A stretch of DNA of 64,000 nucleotides from Chondrilla cf. caribensis (taxonomy: Eukaryota; Porifera; Demospongiae; Chondrillida; Chondrillidae), in assembly GCA_964020155.1 (NCBI GenBank), contig OZ026565.1, positions 1,263,501 to 1,327,500 of the forward strand. The letters run 5' to 3'. A model generated the notes under the pieces. That model was not told where the DNA came from and ran no database searches. It worked only from the letters and a program-made list of their open reading frames with translations. A program made the translations under genes and the position numbers. Below are positions 12,491 to 46,264 of the stretch, piece after piece; within the stretch, counting starts at the first letter, position 1, and every line of letters starts with the position of its first letter.

Positions 12491-13121
12491 TTACCAATAA
12501 AGCTCAATTGTTTGTTTCACGGGTATGTGAGGGTCACTATTTAGTTGACTCTACCTGGGTAAGGTGTACTAATTGGTTGACTCTATCTAGGTAAGGTGTA
12601 CTAATTTGGTGCCCCTACCTGGGTTTAATTGTGCTTGTTTTCTGTAAATCTGTGAAGCAGCCAATAGAAATGCATATCAAAACACACAAAATCCCGTACT
12701 ACATGATAATAATTATATAGAAGGTATAAAAAAATAACCTGTTATATTAAATACATGTACGTGGATATTTTTGGGCTTCCTTGTGTAAACACACAAGCAG
12801 TGAACTTCACTTTGAGGTCAACTCTTCTCAACATTGATTTTGGGCTGGTTGTGGATGGAGTGACTTTCTACGACTGTTCAGTGAGAGATAAGTGAGTGTA
12901 TGCATGTACACCTCATGTACAGTACTCCCAACACACCTGTACTTCCTCTCTGTGGGTACACGACCTATTCTTCATCTCTTTAGTTGTTCTTCTTGTGTAA
13001 GTTCCTTGAACTGTAACTGGTGACAGTTGAGTTTGATTGTAGAACAAGCGGAGGTGACTTTAGCTTCAGTTGGCATCCTTCAATCTGATCATGTCAATGA
13101 TAATGGGACTCAACAGTGATA

Positions 13122-13364
13122 TGATATAGACTTCCCATCTAGTTAGCTGTGATAAATGTGTGTGGTACTGCTTTTAGTTTTCCATTCAATTTGTAACTTT
13201 TCGTCGTCACTTTCCACATTATTTTTGCAGTTTCGTAGTTAATATATCATAATTGAATGTATATGGAGTTAGTATATTTCAATTATTAATCAGAATTAAT
13301 CCATAGGGCGTATATAGATGTAAATATATATATTAGGTAGATAGATAGATAGACAGATTAGATA

Positions 13365-13365
<1 letters not shown>
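13122..13365 (+). other. 3' flank of chimera 1 with left arm of the spacer palindrome
   Basis: This sequence matches the 3' UTR region of the receptor genes. It then matches the left arm (CCATAGGGCGTATATAGATG, from about 13304) of the palindrome that lies intact upstream of the other B genes at 46463-46543 and 62532-62619. The right arm is missing because the LINE insertion interrupts the palindrome. Confidence 0.6.

Positions 13366-13425
<60 letters not shown>
13366..13425 (+). repeat. (ATT)n tract, 3' tail of the LINE
   Basis: About 20 units of ATT on the + strand, equal to (AAT)n on the element's own strand, lie immediately after the LINE 3' UTR. This position and motif fit the simple-repeat tails of many non-LTR retrotransposons. 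Confidence 0.85.
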
Positions 13426-13430
<5 letters not shown>

Positions 13431-15301
13431 TGTGCTGACGTAGGGAGACTCCCAAAATAGCACATACAACAGTCAATAAATAAAACAATTCATAACAGTT
13501 CAACTCTTCTATTCCACATTCTCATAACCATCCTAGCAATCGACTTCTCATGCAATCTTTTCATCACATCATTTAATTCACAGTTGTCGTCCTCATTCTT
13601 CATTAGCTGTTCTAGATCAAATCGCTCATCTTGTAGGGCCTCACAGGATGTGAGGAAATGCCTCTCATCTCCCATCTCTTTCTTGCATAGCAGACAGATC
13701 CTATCTTCTCTTGCAACTCCTCTCCATCTCCCCGTTTCCACTTCCAGCTTTGCACATCCACATCTCAATTCCCCTATCAGCTTCCTCTGATCTTTGCTTT
13801 GCACTCTAACCGCTCCTCCCATCTTCCACTCTGCAAAAGCTATATCCCCTACTAAAACTTCCCAATATCTCAACTTCTGTGATCTGCTGCAGCCCTCTCT
13901 CCACTCTTCCTGGAGTTTCCTCCATACACATGCCTCCAACATCTCGTTCACCTGATCAAGCGACAAATCTGCAAAGATTTCTCCCGGTGAACTATGCCCA
14001 TTCCACCCCATACACTCCAAGAACCCCTCATCCCCTTCCATCCATCCTACCCCCTCATTTGCCCACGCCATCACTTTATTCAGCAACCTCATCTTCTCAT
14101 TTCTACTAGCTTTTAGGTAGTACTTAATCGCCTTAATTTTTGCTTCCCATCTCACAGGCATCCACCCCACTTCCAATTCTAAGCCCAAAAGGGGGAATTT
14201 GGAGTGAACACCCAAACAACTTCTTATTGCTGCCCGTTGAACCTTCTCCAATTTATATTCATTTCTACATAGCAACCCCCATATTTCAGCAGCATACAAC
14301 ATGGAACTTCTCACATACGACATATACAGTTTCGTAAAAGTTTCCCACCCTACATTCCCCAAGCCTCTGATTAATCTATTCACCCCATATAAAGCTTTCC
14401 TGCTATTTTCCATTACTGATTCCATCATCCTATCTCCCTTCAATGATTCATCAATTATAACCCCCAGATATTTGCACTCCGCAACCATCTGAATAACTTC
14501 CCCTCCTATCCTAAAAACTTCCTTACATCTCCTTATTCGTTTCTTGTCACGAAAATGAATCACACTACTCTTACCCACATTGATCTTCATCTTCCACTTA
14601 CAACACCACTTATTCACTATCTCTAATGCTCTATTCAGCTGAACCTCACTTTCCGCAAAAACCACTATATCATCTGCAAACATATCAAACCAGGAATTTG
14701 TATATCCTCAACTTCAATTCCTACATGCTCTCTTCTCAACTCTTCCATTAAATCATTCACATAAGCACTAAATAGAATTGGTGATAGAACACATCCCTGC
14801 CTGAGACCCACATCAACCGGAAAAGAATCACTACACTTGTCACCAACTTTCACCTTACATTTCAAATCTGAGTAAATCGCTTTGATTGAATCAAAAATCT
14901 TACCTCCAATACCCAAACTTTTAAGCCTATTCCATAAAGCACACCTATATCCACCGAATCATAAGCTTTTTTCAAATCAATAAAGCCACCAAACATACTC
15001 CCCTTCCTCTTAATAATCTTCCTCCCTATCATCGTTAACATCATAATATTATCTATACAACTCCTCCTCTTACGAAAACCATTTTGCTCCTCACACAGAA
15101 GCTGGTTACCCTCCAAGTACGACTCCAGCCTCATTCTCAGTACTGTACAAAAGACCTTGTATACCGCTGAAAGGAGGCTAATCCCACGATACCCATTCGG
15201 ATCAGGTATAGCTTTCTCCGCCTTTTTTGGTATAGGGACTATTATACCCTCTCGCCATACAGCTGGGATCTCTCCCCTTTCAAAACAAGCATGGCACAAC
15301 T

Positions 15302-15305
<4 letters not shown>
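13431..15305 (-). mobile_element. 5'-truncated non-LTR retrotransposon (LINE) fragment
   Basis: On the minus strand, three overlapping frames encode one reverse transcriptase broken by frameshifts. The frame 15299-14862 has GIIVPIPKK, GYRGISLLS, QNGFRKRRS and FIDLKKAYDSVD. The frame 14916-14665 has LRQGCVLSPILFSAYVNDL. The frame 14683-13490 has the catalytic FADD motif and a C-terminal C-x2-C...H...C cluster (CLLCKKEMGDERHFLTSC). This is the order of RT blocks in LINE ORF2. The endonuclease and 5' end are missing. The element ends in (AAT)n and inserted in the spacer upstream of the B gene at 15738. The frameshifts make it non-autonomous. The clade was not determined. Confidence 0.9.

Positions 15306-15338
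<33 letters not shown>
15305..15338 (+). repeat. (AT)n tract at LINE 5' junction
   Basis: A 34-bp AT microsatellite lies between the truncated 5' end of the LINE and the spacer sequence that resumes at about 15345 (ATATACATTGCCTAAGC). Confidence 0.9.
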
Positions 15339-15342
<4 letters not shown>

Positions 15343-15344
15343 AG

Positions 15345-15737
15345 ATATACATTGCCTAAGCAACGGAGACAGTTAACGTCGCTAATACCCCTCGGTGATT
15401 ATTATTGATTAATAGTATGCATATGATCATAAATACTAAATTATTTTCGAAATTCTGTACATTCTGCATACAAAATTCTAATACATATCACGCACGCGTG
15501 CACGGTTAGCTTTGCGGAAATTATGTGATATCGAGGATCTATATTTAGTGATAATTCGAAGGAGCTCGACTAAATAATTATTTTGCGAAACTGTAATGTA
15601 TGCGAGGTATAGGACCGCCATTTTGTTTTCGCGTCATCCCTATTATAGAGTGCTATCGCACTCTATGATATATGCTATAACAGTATAATAGTCATAATAC
15701 CGTGTTATTAGGTTGCGGTGGACACAGATTAACAAGG
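15345..15737 (+). promoter_or_regulatory. Upstream region of type B gene (copy 1)
   Basis: It shares blocks with the upstream regions of the B genes at 46872 and 62915: an ATTGCCTAAGC block at the start and an E-box-like palindromic box at 15489-15505 (CACGCACGCGTGCACGG; the other copies have CACGTG in its middle). Copy-specific features are a YY1-like CCGCCATTTT at 15615-15624 and a small hairpin near 15653-15673. The function is inferred from conservation and position only. Confidence 0.45.
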
Positions 15738-24952
<9,215 letters not shown>

Positions 24953-25398
24953 TAACGGGTCTCAACAGTGATATGATATAGACTCCCTTCTAGTTAGCTG
25001 TGATAAATGTGTGTGCTGCTATTATACCTTTAGTTTTCAATCTACATTTTTTTGTAGTGTAACTGTTGAACGTAGTCATCAATTTCATCCTCATAGCATA
25101 TTATGCATAATAGTGTGATAATGCTTTCAGTTTTCCATGCATTTTGTAACTTTTTGGTTATCACTTTGCACATTATTTTGGCAGTTTTGTAGTTAATATA
25201 ATATTATTGTTGAATGTATACTTGGATCCCGGAGTTACGTAAATAGAGCTATAAGGCGTATAATAAAATATACATAGGGTATTATTGACACGGTGGTATT
25301 TTTCATATATTATTATGGGGCGGGGTAGCGCTATATAGCCTGACGTATATCCTTCCCGCTCCGACAACAGACACAGTTTATTTCATACAAGACTCGAA
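24953..25398 (+). promoter_or_regulatory. B 3' flank and type A promoter
   Basis: A 446-bp spacer. Conserved boxes shared with the other A-type upstream regions are GGGTAGCGCT (ending about 25332), TGACGTA at 25341-25347 (58 bp before ATG) and GACAACAGACACAGTTTATT just before the start. The fixed spacing of TGACGTA (57-58 bp, or 47 bp in chimera 2) supports a real core element, possibly CRE/ATF-like. Confidence 0.5.
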
Positions 25399-36987
<11,589 letters not shown>

Positions 36988-37430
36988 TAACGGGTCTCAA
37001 CAGTGATATGATATAGACTCCCTTCTAGTTAGCTGTGATAAATGTGTGTGCTACAATTATACCTTTAGTTTTCAATCTGCAATTTTTTGTAGTGTAACTG
37101 TTGAACGAAGTCATCAATTTCATCCTCATAGCATAATATGCATAATAGTGTGATAATGCTTTCAGTTTTCCTTGCATTTTGTAACTTTTTGGTTATCACT
37201 TTGCACATTTGGCAGTTTTGTAGTTAATATAATAATATTATTGTTGAATGTATACTTGGATCCCGGAGTTACGTAAATAGAGGTATAAGGCGTATAATAA
37301 AAATAAACATAGGGTATACTGATACTGTGGTATATTTCATATATTATTATGGGGCGGGGTAGCGCTCATGCATGACGTATATCGTTCCCGTTCCGACAAC
37401 AGACACAGTTTATTTCATACGAAACTCGAA
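36988..37430 (+). promoter_or_regulatory. Type A 3' flank and promoter of second A copy
   Basis: This 443-bp spacer is nearly identical to the one at 24953-25398, with GGGTAGCGCT and then TGACGTA at 37373-37379, 58 bp before the ATG. Confidence 0.5.
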
Positions 37431-38009
37431 ATGGCTTGCTTGGTGGACAAGGTCGGGATTTATGTAGTTTTAGTTCTAGTCGTGATATTTGGTAGCACTG
37501 GCGGATCTGAGATTTATTCCCTGAATGAGGACGTAGAAACCATCAGGACTCTCAAGGTAGCTTCTTCGGGACAGCTTCTGGTCAGATCCTCTAAAGCCGT
37601 TTACTTGTTGAACGAGACCGGTCATAGAGAAGGAAGCAGACAAGTGAGAGCGATTTCTTTCCTCCAGTCTGACGACCTGTCGTCAGATACCGCCCTGCTC
37701 TGTACGAATACATCTTGTGAGCTAGTTCGTCTGAGCGACCTCAACACGGAGATATGGTCGAAGAATGTAGCCATCGGGAACCCGTTGAGCGAGAGGGACA
37801 TCCTGAGCATCATAACGAAGAAGTCGTACACAGAAATGTCGTTGAACACAGCTCGTGTCAGTCCAGGATCAGATTCGTTCATCTTGGATATCATACGATA
37901 CGATTTTGAGTTCACCTCAGATAATTACAGTGTCCAACCGTCAAGATATGTCGACTATCACTTCGATAACGATCAGCTGTGTTCAGGTGTGTGTGTGTGT
38001 TTGTGTGTG

Positions 38010-38036
38010 TGCGTGCGCGCGCGCGCGCGCGCGCGC

Positions 38037-38067
<31 letters not shown>

Positions 38068-38074
38068 TGTGTGG
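38010..38074 (+). repeat. (GC)n/(TG)n alternating tract at the exon 1 donor
   Basis: A run of about 33 bp of GC dinucleotide is embedded in TG repeats just after exon 1 of the A pseudogene. The GC core is unique to this copy and is a strong Z-DNA-type sequence. Confidence 0.93.
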
Positions 38075-39164
38075 TGTGCGAGCGTGCGTGCGTGCGTGCA
38101 TGCGTGTGAAATAGGATATTAATTATGTGTCATATTCATTCAATGTATTGTGTGTGATGTGCGTGTTTGAGCTATGTCTGTAATTATAATAATACTAGTT
38201 CACTGTGGATAAGGATTTCTGGTAATTTTGTTCTCTGATACTAATAATACGTTTAATTAATGAGTTTACCGTATTAACTGAACATTCGTTACTGCATGTT
38301 CCTGTAATTATTAATATTATTTAAAATTATTGGAATTATGAATTTGTGGTGGATAAAACTTGACAGCTACAGTAGTAGCAGACTAAGGAGAATTTACTGT
38401 AAGCATGACAATCAGGGAGTGACACCTAATGATTTAGTCATCCATGCATGCATGAGTGACTATAAGTGGTATGTGTGCATGTTGTTTGTAACTGCATGTG
38501 TTGGACATTTACTCCTGCATCATACGTACACACAAACACAATGTCACACACAAACACAGTGAATTATATGCATAATATTATTGTTGCTTAGCACTTGAAT
38601 TGCTGTCTGGTGAGAAATTGGGATTTAATCATTAATTACAGTCCCAATTATATATTTTGTATGTTGATTTCCTCATGACTGTACAAATTTCAACTTTAAT
38701 TTCTGTGTTCATAGAATGTACGGGAACATTCCATGAAGTATTCTCAGTGGGAGGTGATTCCTTCTATGTTGGTGTGCAGCAAGGAGATGGTGGAAAGACT
38801 TACTTCTACCACACCAACAACCAGGATGTGGGGTTGATACGACCAGGTAGAGGAAACCAGTTCATATGCAGTGAAGAAGGCAGGTAAATGTACTGTGTGC
38901 GTGTGTGTGTGTGTTTCTGATACTGTGTGCTACATGTATGTGTATCATAAATATTATAGATAAGATGTATATATGATGTACATATATATGTGTAGCATTT
39001 ATTTGACATTTGTTCGCAGTTTAAAGCGCAGTGAACTAACAGCAGCTGACCATGCTCACTTCAGTGGAGCTTCCTCTGGTGATGGACACACTCTGTCCTA
39101 CAGTGGAGTGATCTGCAAATATGATTACAGCGATTGGCAGACTATCTTTACTTCATTAGCAATG

Positions 39165-39204
<40 letters not shown>

Positions 39205-40729
39205 TGTGTGTGTGTCATATGCATACATGCAACTTTATAGTTTTCAGGGTGTAGAGGTATTGGATATTTGCATATCTTATATAAATTAAAAATATATATA
39301 TTAATAATAGTAATACACTACTGTTCCCTCATCCCATGTATATCTACATCACTTGTTATGTGTTGGGGCACCTGCTAGTGTGAATTTGAAACGTATCCAA
39401 CATCTTGGATTTAGCACAGGTTTCTCCTGATAGCATTTGAAGATGGATCAATTCACCAGGTTTGTACCAGATAGCACTGTTAAATCTATCACCAGTCCAC
39501 CACTGTTAATCCGTTTTTTAGCACAATTCCCCTCACATAATCAGAAGCATAGGAAGTACATGTTGTATGGAGTGGATACATGATGTGGGTTCAACTGTAT
39601 AGTACATGCAACCAGGGTATTTTACATGCCCTTAAATTATTCTGTAACCACATTTCTAAATTTGCAGGTATTTTCCCATGTTCTCAGGTCAAAACAATAA
39701 GCATGACCTGTTTATACTAAATCGCAGGGAATGAATCTAGTTAAAACTTTAGTACAGCTGAAACTGAGGGAGGCAACAACATGTTCACATGAGAATTGAG
39801 AATAAAGAAAGTTCTTATAGGTCACCCCAGAATATTTTGAAGCCAGTTTTTGTGAGAACGGATACCATAAAATCAAACTCCACAGGTCATACCAGTACTC
39901 TGTGGTTTGTACTGGGAAGGATTCACTCCAATACTCTTCAAAACAAGACTTAGTGATTTGCTTTTCCAAACAAATGGGGCTGCTCTCTCCCTCTAACTTC
40001 ATTAGTTGGGAACCTTTGCATGGTAGAGTTGCTTTGGACGAATTCCAGTCTAATCCCAATGTCTCAGCATTGTGAAAGCAACATCATCTCTCCATGTTCA
40101 ACAGGTGAAGCGTCACCACGGTTACAGCTTCTCTGGTACCTTACCACTGAGCCTAGCGTTGTCGTGGAGACAAACAATGTGACATATTTTGACTGTAAGT
40201 CATACACGACCTGTGTTCCCTGTGTCTCCCAGTCCACCTGCCAGTGGTGTGCTGAGTCAGCAACTTGTGGTGCTAAGGGAGGATCATGTAGCTTTCCCTA
40301 TACTGTGAGTGAGAGGGGGAATACCCTGGTGGTGTTTATGTATGTAACTTGTGTGGTTGGGGTAACTCCCTGATGAGGATTATGTACTGTAGCTCATCCA
40401 GTGAAATAAATACAGTAGGTTGGGAATTCCCTGATTAAAATTGAGTACTTGTCCAGCACTGTGAGTTGAATGCCCTCCCCTAGTATAAGTACCACACCTC
40501 TATGTACCCCTTATGTTGTTGTTATAACGATGGATGGGTTGACAGTAACTGATGTGGCTACCAGGGCAATAATATTGACCCTTCTCTTCTCGTAGGAGTC
40601 CACCAAACACTTTTGTCCTCAGATCACTCCTAGTAGAACAGCCAAGTACAGACTATTTGCTTATGTTAATGAAACCAAGGCACTCAGTATGCCAGTATCC
40701 TTCAGGGATGACACACTACAGGTATACGC

Positions 40730-40731
<2 letters not shown>

Positions 40732-40806
<75 letters not shown>

Positions 40807-40871
40807 ATGTGTGTGTGTGTGTGCTCGCGTGTGTGTGTGTGTTTGTGTTTGTGTGTGCGTGTGTGAGTGTG

Positions 40872-40958
<87 letters not shown>
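40732..40958 (+). repeat. (GT)n tracts after exon 9 of the A pseudogene
   Basis: Two long GT tracts are separated by degenerate TG-rich sequence, 10 bases after a normal GTATAC donor. Confidence 0.92.
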
Positions 40959-40960
<2 letters not shown>

Positions 40961-41857
40961 AGAAGTGTTGAGTAGATCTGTTCAGTCACTCATATATGAT
41001 GTTGTTTCTTTGTGTACCAACTACCAGTCTGTGTTCATGAGAGATGGTAGTGAACAGGTTGTGGCAGGTACACTGAGCACTGTTGGGACTGAGTCTGCAG
41101 GAGTGGTCAGTGGTTTTATGAACTGCAATCAGCGAAATGTAAGTTGTTATGATTCACAGAATGTCAAATTTTATGATTAAGATTTTCATAATATAATAAT
41201 ACTATGTATAGTATTGTTTGTCCACTTTCACTGTTTGCCATTAAATATAATTGCTGTTATTTATCTGCAGTTTGGAAGTAGACCCGCTGATCATGAATTG
41301 GAAGTTCAAGTTCAATTTTCCTCCAAGATAACTAAGAATACGTATTGGATAATCCGAACATGATAAGAGGTGTGTGTGCGGGGGGGAGGAATGTGTGTAC
41401 ATACAAAAATTAATACTTACATACATAGCAGTTGTAGGTGGGTATTAGTGGTCTCATGCATTTCTAACAGCATTTGATCTGCTCTTCTGATGCCAAAGGT
41501 CTTTGTGTCAATGTGTGTTCTCTGACATCGTGTAGTACACATGTACAATTGTGGGGGCAGTGATAACCGTGACTGCAGTGAGTGTGTGACTCTCCCAGGA
41601 AAGCAGGACTGTGGATACTGCAGGGAAAGTTATAGAATGCCCCTCCCCTGGTACAAGTGCCACACCTCCAACCACACCTGTGGCTGTTGTCATAACAATG
41701 GACGCGTTAACGGTATCTGATGTTGGCACCAATGCCACAATCTTCCCTAATCCGACCTTTGAACCCATTGGAGATATCGATGTGAGGCAAACTAATAACA
41801 ACTATGAGGACATCACAATCAAGGTACACATAGCAATACACTAACCTCTCATATACT

Positions 41858-41859
<2 letters not shown>

Positions 41860-41917
<58 letters not shown>
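41860..41917 (+). repeat. (CA)n tract next to deletion junction
   Basis: This CA tract in the A pseudogene is followed within about 30 bp by the remaining tail sequence. The missing transmembrane exons lie between the two, so the tract may mark a deletion breakpoint. Confidence 0.85.
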
Positions 41918-41919
<2 letters not shown>

Positions 41920-42087
41920 CACATTAGTATGATATTAAACTGCAGATGAGAACCAGTCGTATATCAACGAAGATGAAGACCCATCACTGAATGTCCATTG
42001 GTATTGGACCAAGAACCCAGCATATGGACTTCCACCAGTTGGCATCCTTCAATCTGATCATGTCAATGATAATGGGACTAAACAGTG

Positions 42088-42500
42088 ATATGATATAGAC
42101 TTTCAAATTATTTAGCTGTGATAAATATGTGTGGCACTACTTTTAGTTTTCAATCTGCAATTTTTTGTAGTGTAATTGTTGAATGTAGTCATCAATTTCA
42201 TCCTCATAGCATAATATGCATAATAGTGTAATACTACTTTCAGTTTTCCATGCATTTTGTAACTTTTGTCATCACTTTGCGAATTATTTGACAGTTTTGT
42301 AGTTGAATGCTGAATGTATACGGAGTTAGTAAATTTCAATTTGATCAGAATTAATCCGTAGCGCGTGAATATAGGTCGAATATTATGTATACACAGGGTA
42401 TACTGATACGGTGTTATATCTCCTATAGTATATGGGGCAGGGTAGCGCTTGCCTGACGTATTCGTTCCCGTTTCGATAACAGACACAAGACTCGATCGAA
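42088..42500 (+). promoter_or_regulatory. 3' flank of A pseudogene and promoter of chimera 2
   Basis: The 413-bp spacer has the conserved GGGTAGCGCT and TGACGTA (42454-42460). Part of the leader is missing, so TGACGTA is only 47 bp from the ATG, versus 57-58 bp elsewhere. Confidence 0.45.
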
Positions 42501-42902
42501 ATGGCTTGCTTGGTGGACCAGGTCGGGATTTGTGTAGTTTTAGTTCTAGTCGTGATATTTGGTAGCACTGGAGGATCTGAGATTTATTCCCTGAATGAGG
42601 ACGTAGAAACCATCAGGACTCTCAAGGTAGCTTCTTCGGGACAGCTTCTGGTCAGATCCTCTAGAGCCGTTTACTTGTCGAACGAGACCGGTCATAGAGA
42701 AGGAAGCAGACAAGTGAGAGCGATTTCTTTCCTCCAGTCTGACGACCTGTCGTCCGATACCGCCCTGCTCTGTACGAATACATCTTGTGAGCAAGTTCGT
42801 CTGAGCGACCTCAACACGGAGATATGGTCGAAGAATGTAGCCATCTAGTGTTCAACCGTCACGATATGTCGACTATCACTTCGATAACGATCAGCTGTGT
42901 TC

Positions 42903-43033
<131 letters not shown>

Positions 43034-44400
43034 GTGGGTATGTGTGGTGAGTGAGTGAGTGAGTCTATAGATGAGGATATTATTATGCGTCATATTGAAT
43101 GTTTGTGTGTGATGTCGTCACATGTTTGTGCTATGTCCATATTATGTGCACTGCAAACAATTTAAAGATTTCTTGGTAATTTGCTGTGAACTTAGTATTA
43201 TGCCCTCAAAAATAACATGGTGGATTAATGAGTTTGGTGAATTAACTGGACATTCATTAGTGTATAATAATTAATATTATTTGAAAATATTAATATTAAT
43301 AATTAATTACTAATAATTTAGAATTTGTGGTGGATAAGAATTATTGACAGCTAAAGTAGTTGCAGATTATGAAGAATTTACTGTAAGCATGACGATCAGT
43401 GGGTAACACCTAGTGATTTAGTCATCCATGCATACATGCACGACTAAGTGGTATGTGTGTGTTGCATGTACCTGCATGTGTTGGATGTTTACTCATGCAG
43501 CATACACACAAACGCAATATCACACACAAACACACAGTGACCTAAATGCATTCTGTGGCTTAGCACTTAAATTGATGTCAGGTGAGTAAATAAAAATGAT
43601 ATTTGGCATTGAATTTTTCTCATCATCAATAACATTCCCTAAGCGATATTGGTTCATCTTGATTCCCACATGACAAATTTCAACTTTCTGTGTACATATA
43701 TTATAGGATGTACGGGAGAATTTCATCAAGTATTATCAGTGGGAGGTAATTCCTTCTATGTTGGTGTGCAGCGAGGAGATGGTGGAAAGACTTACTTCTA
43801 CCACACCAGCAACCACTATCCAGGGTCGATACACCCAGGTTTAGAGGAAACCAATTCATATGCAGTGAAGAAGGCAGGTAAATGTATGTGTGTGTATTTG
43901 TGTGTGTGTGCATGTGTGTACTCATTCCCAGTTGTGCTGTTGATTATGGGATGTTGTCACTTTAGCAACAAGTACTACATGTAGGTATGTACGTATGTAT
44001 GTAGTGCATGACCTTCGTATTCACTGATACATCTTGTTTATAGTATCCTGAGTTTTAAATTTTGTGAGAATGGATACCATAGGATCAAACACCACAGATG
44101 TTACCTGTACTCTGTGGTTTGTACTGGGAATCCAATACTCTTCAAGACAAGACTTAGAGGTTTTCCAAACAAATGGGGCTGCTCTGTCTCCCTAACTTAA
44201 TTAGTTGGGAACCTTAAAATACAATACAATTACAATACAAAGTATAATAGTAAACATGTTCAAAGGAACCCCAAACTGTTGTTAAGAACCTGTGCTTGTA
44301 CAAGTTAGGGTATATTAATAAAGTTAGGTAGTGTGTGTTTAATCATTAGAGATCTTTGAACCAGGCACACAGGTACACAGCTGTGTTTGCATGTGTAGTG

Positions 44401-44421
44401 TGTGTGTGTGTGTGTGTGTGC

Positions 44422-44463
<42 letters not shown>

Positions 44464-44520
44464 ATCTGCATGCATCCATACGCGCATATGTGTGTGTGTG
44501 TGTGTGCACGTGCGTGTATC

Positions 44521-44558
<38 letters not shown>

Positions 44559-44575
44559 TAATGTGTGTGTTTGTG
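44401..44575 (+). repeat. Compound (TG)n tract before B exon 5 of chimera 2
   Basis: Interrupted TG sequence lies in the same place as the pure 360-bp tract of chimera 1 and the compound tract of chimera 3 (60494-60680). Confidence 0.9.
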
Positions 44576-46264
44576 TGTTGATCCACGCCATGTGTACACT
44601 GAGTCTCGTGTATCTCCTCTTATGTGGACTAGAACCATCACCATTTATTCTAGTCCTCTGTAGATATGTAATCGTGTGTGTGCAGTGTGCAGGTATGTAA
44701 TACTTCATCATGTATTTATCTCTCTATTAATGTAGCCTGTGACCATCACCAACCTTCCCAGTTCTCTGTCTGGAGAGTCCTTTCAGTGTGTGTTTGGTGG
44801 TTTTGGCAGTGGAGAACTAACAACAGTCAGTGAAGACATGTTCTCTTGTAGTGTACCAAATATACCATACTTTGTGGGGGAAGGTGGGTATAGCAGTATG
44901 TTTACGAAGTGTATTTGTTTAATGTACAGAATGTAACACTATGTACATAATATACAGAATGTATGAGTATAAACGTCATTGTAGATATGTAACAAGAAAT
45001 TTGCCCGTGATGTGTGCAGTACCAGTATATTCCACAGATTATAGACTCAAAATTGTCAAATAGTTGCTAAATGTACATGTCCAAATTGGCAAATTTAATT
45101 GCTGTCATATTTTCAAAGGATGTAGATTGGTAAATGGTGGTGACCCTAATGTAGTCAGTTCAACATCAAGTAGCATTCCTTTGCTACCCATGGTGGTAGC
45201 AGGATATCACAGCTGTATCCTCACATTCTCTGTTGTGTAGTTAAAGGTGTGTGTTGCCATAGTAACCATGAATATCGTATTTATGTTCACCTCCATAAAT
45301 TTTGTTATTGTCATGCGTAACCACAACAAATTGATGTGTAAGCTGGTTGTCTCATTAGACATTTTAGTCATGGATGGGATATCTCCACTCATGCAGAAAG
45401 TCCTGATAGTACCTGGATTCATTTCTATTTGACTAGACTAAGTTTGTTCACCAGGAAGGTTAAAGGCACTCCTGCCCTTCACCCTGCATTTGGTGTTATC
45501 CCTTGATGTACGTACTTATTAGGTGTACTGTATGTGTGAGACATTATGTAATCCAAAGAACACAATGATATCAATCTACATGTTACATGCATACACTACA
45601 TATAACAGGTTATTTTATATAAAGTTATTATTTAACTGTTGTCCAGATTTGCATCACATTCTCAGATAGAAACAATAAACATTGCTTGTTTTTATCAATT
45701 CTTGAGTGATGAATTTCATTACTGGCTTAAACTGGCTCAAAACGAGGAAGCCAATAACATGTTGACTCACAATTTGGCTTCATTCCAGCTTATATCTTAT
45801 TATGGACATGTCAACAATTGACCACTTTATTGTCAACTCAGACTCCTGTCTGCACAATGTCCTGGGATGTTACCAATAATGGTCAATTGGTTGTTTTATG
45901 GGTATGTGAGGGTCACTAATTAGTTGACTTTACTTTGTTAAGGTCTACTAATCGGTTGACTCTACCTGGGTAAGGTCTACTAATTTGGTGCTCCTATATA
46001 CCTGGGTTTGTGCTTGTTTACTGTAAATCTGTGAAGCAGCCGATAGAAATGCATATCAAAACACACAAAATCCAGTACTGCATGATAATGAATAATTGGA
46101 AGGTATAATAAAAACCTGCTATATTGAAATGTATTATATTTTATACGTGTATATTATTGGGCTTCCTTGTGTAGACACACAAACAGTGAACTTCACTTTG
46201 AGGTCAACTCTTCACAACATTGATTTTGGACTAGTTGTGGATGGAGTGACTTTCTACGACTGTT

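Larger units (their letters stand above)
37431..42087 (+). pseudogene. Type A receptor pseudogene with internal deletions
   Basis: Exons 1 (37431-37986), 2 (38715-38883) and 3 (39020-39167) are open and match the intact A gene. Exon 4 survives only as its last 45 bp (39415-39459). Exons 5-7, including the first PSI, are deleted with a junction near 40085-40090. Exon 8 (from 40105) is therefore entered in the wrong phase and hits a stop. Exon 9 (40597-40722) is present. The exon 10 acceptor is deleted near 41019, and the third PSI exon (from 41537) is fused at about 41632 to the ECPSPGTS IPT exon in another frame. The transmembrane and most tail exons are gone; only the last tail part remains (41945-42087). 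If transcribed, it could at most yield a secreted sema fragment. Confidence 0.85.

Noticed and set aside
15702..15737. In-frame GTG extension (LLGCGGHRLTR) before the type B ATG at 15738, also at 62879
   Set aside because: GTG is not a usual eukaryotic start, and the ATG at 15738 gives a clean signal peptide; the conserved text is upstream leader.
36988..37430. Plexin RasGAP/RBD coding sequence after the receptor transmembrane exons
   Set aside because: Looked for GAP-like arginine-finger stretches after each tail exon. The tail ends in a stop, and the next gene's promoter follows within about 450 bp.
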